Assembly (NCBI GenBank): GCA_900554265.1
Contig: USGZ01000013.1
Coordinates: forward strand, 1 to 12,133
Length of the DNA: 12,133 nt
Direction of reading: 5' to 3'
Origin: an uncultured Porphyromonadaceae bacterium
Lineage (GTDB): Bacteria; Bacteroidota; Bacteroidia; Bacteroidales; Muribaculaceae
The translations under genes and the position numbers were made by a program. A model generated the notes under the pieces. The model searched no databases, was not told where the DNA came from, and was given only the letters and a program-made list of their open reading frames with translations. Below, piece after piece: positions 8,356 through 12,133 of the stretch. How positions within the stretch are numbered: position 1 is the stretch's first letter; each line of letters starts with the position of its first letter.

Positions 8356-8414
8356 TGATGTTTTCCATTGCCGCCGCGGGACGGCCGATTTACAGTTTAT
8401 TTGCAATATCTGTG

Positions 8415-8422
8415 CAAACTTA
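8415..8422 (-). promoter_or_regulatory. Predicted -7 element of the susC operon promoter
   Basis: On the minus strand the octamer reads TAAGTTTG, an exact match to the Bacteroidota -7 box TAnnTTTG. Transcription would start near 8408, giving a leader of about 137 nt before the susC ATG. No good TTG/TTTG -33 element is found 19-23 bp upstream, which fits a promoter that needs an activator. Confidence 0.55.
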
Positions 8423-8453
8423 CGCAAATTTTTATGAAAACATTGCGTTCCGG

Positions 8454-8499
8454 ATTGTTAATTAGCATATTTTAATGGTCAACTTATAATTTTAACAAT
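8454..8499. promoter_or_regulatory. Inverted repeat upstream of susC promoter, candidate operator
   Basis: ATTGTTAA at 8454-8461 and TTAACAAT at 8492-8499 are perfect 8-bp inverted arms separated by 30 bp. The centre lies about 69 bp upstream of the predicted susC start and about 78 bp upstream of the predicted trmD start. The placement suits a dimeric activator site, but no regulator in the window identifies the binding protein, and an AT-rich coincidence is possible. Confidence 0.3.
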
Positions 8500-8539
8500 G
8501 ACGAGGCGAGGAAACTGCCGGCGTTGGCGGGATTTTGCG

Positions 8540-8547
8540 TAACTTTG
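8540..8547 (+). promoter_or_regulatory. Predicted -7 element of the trmD promoter
   Basis: TAACTTTG matches TAnnTTTG exactly. Transcription would start near 8554, leaving a leader of about 63 nt before the trmD ATG. A TTG at 8524-8526 is only 13 bp upstream, too close for a usual -33 box, so the upstream half of the promoter is weak. Confidence 0.55.
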
Positions 8548-8616
8548 CATTGCCGCAGCCGGCGGTCGGCGCGGCCCGGTCCGGAGCCAGCTCTCCTATA
8601 TATACTTGTATAGACA

Positions 8617-9294
8617 ATGAGAATCGACATAATCACCGTCCTGCCCGAAATGCTCGAGTCGCCGCTTGGCTGCTCGATAATCAAGCGCGCCTGCGACAAA
8701 GGCCTTGCGGAAATCCACGTCCACAACCTGCGCGACTACACCACCAACCGCTACCGCAAGGTCGACGACTACCCCTTCGGGGGCGAGGCCGGAATGGTAA
8801 TGCAGATCGAGCCGGTAGACCGCTGCCTGGAAGCCCTCAGGTCCGAGCGCCACTACGACGAGGTAATCTTCACCGCACCGGACGGCGAGGTCTTCAACCA
8901 GCAGATGGCCAACTCGCTGTCGATGCTCGAGAACATAATCATCCTCTGCGGCCACTACAAGGGCATCGACTACCGCATCCGCGAACACCTCATAACCCGC
9001 GAGATATCCATCGGCGACTACGTCCTCACCGGCGGCGAGATGCCCGCGGCGATAATCACCGACGCCATCGTGCGCCTTCTTCCCGGCGCCATAGGCGACG
9101 AACAGAGCGCCCTGACAGACTCCTTCCAGGACAATCTTCTCGAGCCCCCGATTTACACGCGCCCGGCGGAGTACAAGGGCTGGCGCGTGCCGGACATCCT
9201 CCTGAGCGGCCACCAGGCAAAAATCGACGCCTGGAAGCACGAGCAGTCGCTGCTGCGCACGGAGCGCCTGCGCCCGGACCTGCTCAAGGACTGA
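8617..9294 (+). CDS. trmD: tRNA (guanine37-N1)-methyltransferase TrmD
   Basis: 225 aa. Known: transfers methyl from S-adenosylmethionine to N1 of G37 next to the anticodon, preventing +1 frameshifts; a cytosolic dimer of the SPOUT class with a deep trefoil knot. Seen: N-terminal [19 protein letters not shown] (54-62); knot motifs L-C-G-H-Y-K-G-I-D (110-118) and [12 protein letters not shown] (130-141); R153 and D168, which line up with the catalytic Arg154 and Asp169 of the H. influenzae enzyme; then [20 protein letters not shown] and a C-terminal R-T-x-R-L-R-P-D-L-L. Length is typical. It stands apart from rpsP, rimM and rplS, its partners in Proteobacteria. It has its own -7 box and is divergent from susC. 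Housekeeping and intact. Confidence 0.97.
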   Translation: MRIDIITVLPEMLESPLGCSIIKRACDKGLAEIHVHNLRDYTTNRYRKVDDYPFGGEAGMVMQIEPVDRCLEALRSERHYDEVIFTAPDGEVFNQQMANSLSMLENIIILCGHYKGIDYRIREHLITREISIGDYVLTGGEMPAAIITDAIVRLLPGAIGDEQSALTDSFQDNLLEPPIYTRPAEYKGWRVPDILLSGHQAKIDAWKHEQSLLRTERLRPDLLKD

Positions 9295-9297
9295 GAC

Positions 9298-9324
9298 TCC
9301 GGAGGCGGCAGCCGCCAGTCCGGA
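9298..9324 (+). terminator. Stem-loop immediately after trmD, no T-tract
   Basis: Beginning three bases after the trmD stop codon, TCCGGA-GGCGG pairs with CCGCC-(AG bulge)-TCCGGA around a CAG loop. The fold is strong, but no run of T follows (CGAGAGG), so it is more likely a 3'-end stabiliser or pause site than a classical intrinsic terminator. Confidence 0.45.
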
Positions 9325-9387
9325 CGAGAGGCGGAAATGACGCGGGAATATGAACCCATTGGCAAACTGCGCGTTATAATTCCAACA

Positions 9388-9395
9388 CAAGTTTG
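9388..9395 (+). promoter_or_regulatory. Possible -7 element for the DcaP-like porin
   Basis: CAAGTTTG differs from TAnnTTTG at one position (C for the first T). The start would fall near 9402, about 19 nt ahead of the ATG at 9421. A TTGG at 9359-9362 lies upstream, but TTG ends 26 bp before the box, longer than usual. Tentative. Confidence 0.35.
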
Positions 9396-9420
9396 ACCCT
9401 ATTCCCAAAATTCCGCAACT

Positions 9421-10755
9421 ATGAATTACCGAAAGATTGCCGTCGCCGCGGCAGCTCTGTGCATGGCAATCGGCGCCGGCGCCCAGACATCCGGCAGCAC
9501 CGATGAGTCCGACAGCCACAATCCGCTTGAATTCAAGCGCACCAGCGAGGAGGTGAGGACTATCCTCAGCCGTCACCGTCCCACGGAGGCCCAGTCGGTG
9601 CCAGTTCCGCGCTTCGTTGTCAAATCGCGCAACAACAGCTTCATCATGGCCATAGGCGGCGTGGTCAATCCCATCATAGGCTACGACATAGGCAACAATC
9701 TCTACAGCTGCGACGGCGCAGGGATAAACTTCGTGACCGCCGCCATCCCCGTGCCGGCCCGGTCGGCGCACAAGGGCGACTTCTTCATCAACGGCATCAA
9801 CGGCAACGTCGACCTGCAGATCACAGGCCTGGCGGGAACGCCGAACGAAATCTCCGCCTACGTGAAAGTCGGCACCAACGGCATCAACACCCAGGTGGCC
9901 CTCAAGCGGGCATACATCACCTGGAAGCACTTCCAGATGGGCCGTCAGCAGACCCTTGCGCAGGACCCCGACGCCTGCCAGCCCCCGACAATCGACCCTC
10001 AAGGCCCCTCGGGCATGATCGCAACGACAGTCCACGAAATCGCGTACAAGTCGCCGGACTACGACGGCTTCCGCTGGGCAGCCGCCCTGGACATGCCGAC
10101 ATACTACAGCTCCAACGGCGTATATTACGGCAAGGACTACCCCATATACGACGGACATCAGGTCGATATCTCCGCCGAGCAGTATATCCCCGACATCCCC
10201 GCCTGGGCGGAATACACCTTCTCGCCCGACAACCGCATCCGCCTTACCGGTATCCTGCGCAACTTCCACTACCGCGACCGCGTCGAAAGCAAGACCCGCT
10301 ACACTCCCGGCTTCGGCCTTATCCTCTCGGGCAACCTGAGGCCCGTCAAGCCTCTGCTGCTCTACTATCAGTTCGCCTACGGCAAGGGCATCGGCGCCTA
10401 CATCCAGGACCTGGCCGGCATCCCCTGCTCCTATACTCCGGACAGCAAGCACCCCGGCAGGATGAAAGGCACGGAGATGGCCGGTCTGACCGTCGGCGCC
10501 ACCTACGAGTACTCGGACCGTCTGCAGTTCAACGCGATGTTCTCGGAGAGCCGCGTATGGAATGTCATGGAGTACGCCACCCGACAGGACAACGCCAACT
10601 ACAAGTACGGACTCTACGGCGCCGTCAACGCCTTCTATAAAATCACCCCGTACCTCACCTGGGGCGTAGAGTACCTCTGGGGCCACCGCCAGACCTGGAC
10701 CGAAGGGGGCGCCCACGACTCGCGAATCCAGACCCAGCTCGCCTTCCATTTCTGA
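9421..10755 (+). CDS. DcaP-like outer membrane porin
   Basis: 444 aa. Seen: Sec signal peptide 1-21 (A-A-A-A-L-C-M-A-I-G-A-G-A, cleavage before Q22). A short polar linker (22-63) precedes a barrel that begins R-F-V-V-K-S-R-N-N-S-F-I-M-A-I-G-G (64-80). Alternating hydrophobic strands run to the end, closing with Q-T-Q-L-A-F-H-F and a terminal Phe, the outer-membrane barrel signal. The block A-Y-I-T-W-K-H-F-Q-M-G-R-Q-Q-T (164-178) resembles DcaP-family trimeric porins (strand, then the conserved G-R-Q-x-T turn). Known: Acinetobacter DcaP passes small anionic solutes such as dicarboxylates. The N-terminal linker here is short and shows no clear coiled coil. It lies 126 bp after trmD and is followed by a strong terminator, so it is probably a single-gene unit. 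Solute specificity cannot be read from the sequence. Confidence 0.82.
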   Translation: MNYRKIAVAAAALCMAIGAGAQTSGSTDESDSHNPLEFKRTSEEVRTILSRHRPTEAQSVPVPRFVVKSRNNSFIMAIGGVVNPIIGYDIGNNLYSCDGAGINFVTAAIPVPARSAHKGDFFINGINGNVDLQITGLAGTPNEISAYVKVGTNGINTQVALKRAYITWKHFQMGRQQTLAQDPDACQPPTIDPQGPSGMIATTVHEIAYKSPDYDGFRWAAALDMPTYYSSNGVYYGKDYPIYDGHQVDISAEQYIPDIPAWAEYTFSPDNRIRLTGILRNFHYRDRVESKTRYTPGFGLILSGNLRPVKPLLLYYQFAYGKGIGAYIQDLAGIPCSYTPDSKHPGRMKGTEMAGLTVGATYEYSDRLQFNAMFSESRVWNVMEYATRQDNANYKYGLYGAVNAFYKITPYLTWGVEYLWGHRQTWTEGGAHDSRIQTQLAFHF

Positions 10756-10774
10756 ATACAGAACTCATACCGGG

Positions 10775-10814
10775 CCGCGCGAACCTGATTCAGAGATGGT
10801 TCGCGCGGTTTTTT
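10775..10814 (+). terminator. Intrinsic terminator of the porin gene
   Basis: Eleven perfect base pairs: CCGCGCGAACC (10775-10785) with GGTTCGCGCGG (10798-10808), a 12-nt loop, and six T residues (10809-10814) directly after the stem. It begins 20 bases past the porin stop codon. The T-tract is on the plus-strand side only. Confidence 0.92.
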
Positions 10815-10847
10815 CGCCTTGCAGGCTCAAAGTAGCGGGATTTTAGT

Positions 10848-10855
10848 TAATTTTG
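10848..10855 (+). promoter_or_regulatory. Predicted -7 element for the GH3-family gene
   Basis: TAATTTTG is an exact TAnnTTTG match located after the porin terminator. The predicted start, near 10862, is only about two bases ahead of the ATG at 10864, implying an almost leaderless mRNA. The nearest upstream TTG (10819-10821) is 26 bp from the box, wider than the usual spacing. Confidence 0.5.
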
Positions 10856-10863
10856 CAGTGGCT

Positions 10864-12133
10864 ATGATTAATCTTACCCCCATAGCGCGGCCTCTGATGG
10901 CCCGGCGCACGGCATCGGCGCGCCGCTGGGAAAATCCCGGCGGCATGGAGCGCACGCAACGCGCCGTGCTGGAGCACCTGCTCGGACGCGGCGCCCGTAC
11001 CCTCGCCGGCGAGCGCCTGGACTTCAGGGGAATCCGCTCCTACGGGGACTTCGCGGCGCGCGTGCCCGTGGTTGGCTACGAGGAAATCCGCCCGGACGTG
11101 GAGCGCATGCTCCGCGGAGAGAAGAGCATCCTCTGGCCGGGACTGGTAAGGAATTTCGCCCAGAGCAGCGGCACCAGCGGAGGCAAGAGCAAGTTCATCC
11201 CCATCACCGCCGAGGGCCTGCGCGCCAACCACTACGCCGGCACGCGCTACGCTGTGGCCTTCTACCTCGGCCTCTACCCCGAGAGCCGCCTGTTCGGCGG
11301 CAAGAGCTTCATCCTCGGCGGCAGTTTCGCCAACGAGCTGGGCGCGCTGCCCCGCGGAATCCGCGTCGGCGACCTCTCGGCGACGCTCATCCGCGAGATT
11401 CCGGCGGCGGCGGAGTTTTTCCGCGTGCCCGGGCGCGGGGTGGCGCTGATGTCCGACTGGAGCGCGAAGCTGCCAGCCCTGGCCGACGCCGCCATAGGCC
11501 AGGACATCACCAGCATATCGGGCGTTCCCTCCTGGTTCCTGGCAGTGCTGCGCACCATTCTGGAGCGCGCCGGCGTCCGGACCATCCACGAGGTATGGCC
11601 CAACCTGGAGGTGTTCTTCCACGGGGGCATAGCCTTCGGTCCCTACCGCGAGCAGTACCGCACCATAACGGACCCGGCGAAGATGCGCTATCTGGAGACC
11701 TACAACGCCTCGGAGGGCTTCTTCGCCGTCGCCGACAGCCTCGAAGCCCCCGGAATGCGCCTGCTGGCCGACAGCGGGGTATTCTACGAGTTCCTCCCCG
11801 CCGACCACAATCCCGGCCCCGGCGCCGACCCCTTCCCGCGGGCCGTGCCGGCATGGAAGGTCCACCCCGGCGAGGTCTACTCGCTGGCCATAACGAGCTG
11901 CAACGGCCTGTGGCGCTACGCCATCGGCGACACCGTCCGCGTCGAGTCCGTCGAGCCCATGCGCATCACCATCGCCGGCCGCACAAAGTGCTTCATCAAC
12001 GCTTTCGGCGAGGAGCTGATCATGGAGAACGCCGAGCGGGCCATCGCCGCGGCTGCGGCACGGACGGGGGCGGTTGTCGGAGAGTACACGGCGGCACCGC
12101 GCTACATGACGCTGCAGGGGCGCGGAGCGCACG
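10864..12133 (+). CDS. GH3-superfamily acyl-adenylating enzyme, 3' end missing
   Basis: 423 codons visible, running off the right edge; bacterial members are usually around 500 aa, so most of the protein is present. Known: GH3 proteins are ANL-fold enzymes that adenylate a carboxylate and, in plants, conjugate it to an amino acid; the substrate in Bacteroidota is not established. Seen: start M-I-N-L-T-P as in homologues; ATP-binding loop S-S-G-T-S-G-G-K-S-K-F-I-P (101-113); P-N-L-E-V-F-F-H-G-G (246-255); adenylate motif Y-N-A-S-E-G-F-F (280-287); W-R-Y-A-I-G-D-T-V (350-358); and G-R-T-K-C-F-I-N-A-F-G-E-E-L (372-385). All core motifs are intact. The protein is cytosolic, with no signal peptide. 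ATG at 10864 is preferred because the preceding residues align with the family; an alternative ATG is at 10897. A large antisense frame overlaps it but lacks any recognisable family. Confidence 0.9.
   Translation, partial: MINLTPIARPLMARRTASARRWENPGGMERTQRAVLEHLLGRGARTLAGERLDFRGIRSYGDFAARVPVVGYEEIRPDVERMLRGEKSILWPGLVRNFAQSSGTSGGKSKFIPITAEGLRANHYAGTRYAVAFYLGLYPESRLFGGKSFILGGSFANELGALPRGIRVGDLSATLIREIPAAAEFFRVPGRGVALMSDWSAKLPALADAAIGQDITSISGVPSWFLAVLRTILERAGVRTIHEVWPNLEVFFHGGIAFGPYREQYRTITDPAKMRYLETYNASEGFFAVADSLEAPGMRLLADSGVFYEFLPADHNPGPGADPFPRAVPAWKVHPGEVYSLAITSCNGLWRYAIGDTVRVESVEPMRITIAGRTKCFINAFGEELIMENAERAIAAAAARTGAVVGEYTAAPRYMTLQGRGAH

Larger units (their letters stand above)
8272..8616. 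other. AT-rich divergent control region between susC and trmD
   Basis: 345 bp without a credible protein gene of useful length. It is much richer in A+T than the flanking genes. It holds the susC leader (about 8272-8408), -7 elements on both strands, an inverted repeat at 8454-8499, and the trmD leader. The only open frames are micro-ORFs in the susC leader (8345-8368 and 8274-8282, minus strand) and shadow frames that run into trmD. Confidence 0.75.

Noticed and set aside
8601..8612. Palindrome-like TATACTTGTATA just before the trmD start
   Set aside because: Only five paired bases around a two-base centre; too weak to call an operator or hairpin.
8484..8726. 80-codon minus-strand frame in the divergent region as a possible small gene
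   Set aside because: Overlaps the trmD start and both trmD promoter elements; no conserved feature.
8596..10749. 717-codon minus-strand open frame across trmD and the porin
   Set aside because: Spans two unrelated real genes and the gap between them, with no family motif.
10843..12132. 429-codon minus-strand open frame at the right edge
   Set aside because: The opposite strand encodes the GH3 motifs in the right order; this frame is Arg/Gly/Ala-rich filler.
1..12133. CRISPR arrays, insertion sequences, integrase sites, tRNA or rRNA genes, prophage or defence genes
   Set aside because: No regular direct repeats, transposase or integrase motifs, tRNA cloverleaf or rRNA segments were seen on reading either strand.

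Overview
The window looks like a GC-rich member of the Bacteroidales (Bacteroidota). Reasons: a SusC/SusD pair, several lipoproteins with acidic residues just after the lipidated Cys, exact or near TAnnTTTG promoter elements (the Bacteroidota -7 box), no clear Shine-Dalgarno sequences, and a TrmD and a GH3-superfamily enzyme of Bacteroidota type. Genus cannot be fixed from sequence alone; a GC-rich gut lineage such as Rikenellaceae or Muribaculaceae is a guess.

Left two thirds (1-8271), minus strand: a polysaccharide-utilisation-locus-like operon read right to left. Order: SusC-type TonB-dependent transporter (5185-8271), SusD/RagB nutrient-binding lipoprotein (3322-5172), an unrecognised 369-aa lipoprotein (2176-3285), a 580-aa lipoprotein with PKD-type domains and a propeller-like C-terminal region (412-2154), a strong 18-bp-arm stem-loop (332-371), and the 5' end of a family-10-like glycosyl hydrolase (GHL10/DUF187) that runs off the left edge. 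Gaps between the first four genes are 12, 36 and 21 bp. The expected logic is that surface lipoproteins capture a glycan or glycoconjugate, SusC imports it with TonB energy, and the hydrolase acts on it. No regulator (HTCS, ECF sigma/anti-sigma) lies inside the window, and SusC has no N-terminal STN signalling domain.

Centre (8272-8616): an AT-rich divergent control region. It has a -7 element for susC (minus), one for trmD (plus), a third exact -7 match on the plus strand inside the susC leader, and an 8-bp inverted repeat with a 30-bp gap upstream of the susC promoter.

Right third (8617-12133), plus strand: trmD (tRNA m1G37 methyltransferase), a DcaP-like outer-membrane porin followed by a textbook intrinsic terminator, and a GH3-superfamily acyl-adenylating enzyme cut off by the right edge. 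These look like separate transcription units rather than one pathway. The very long open frames antisense to the real genes are judged to be by-products of GC-rich codon use.
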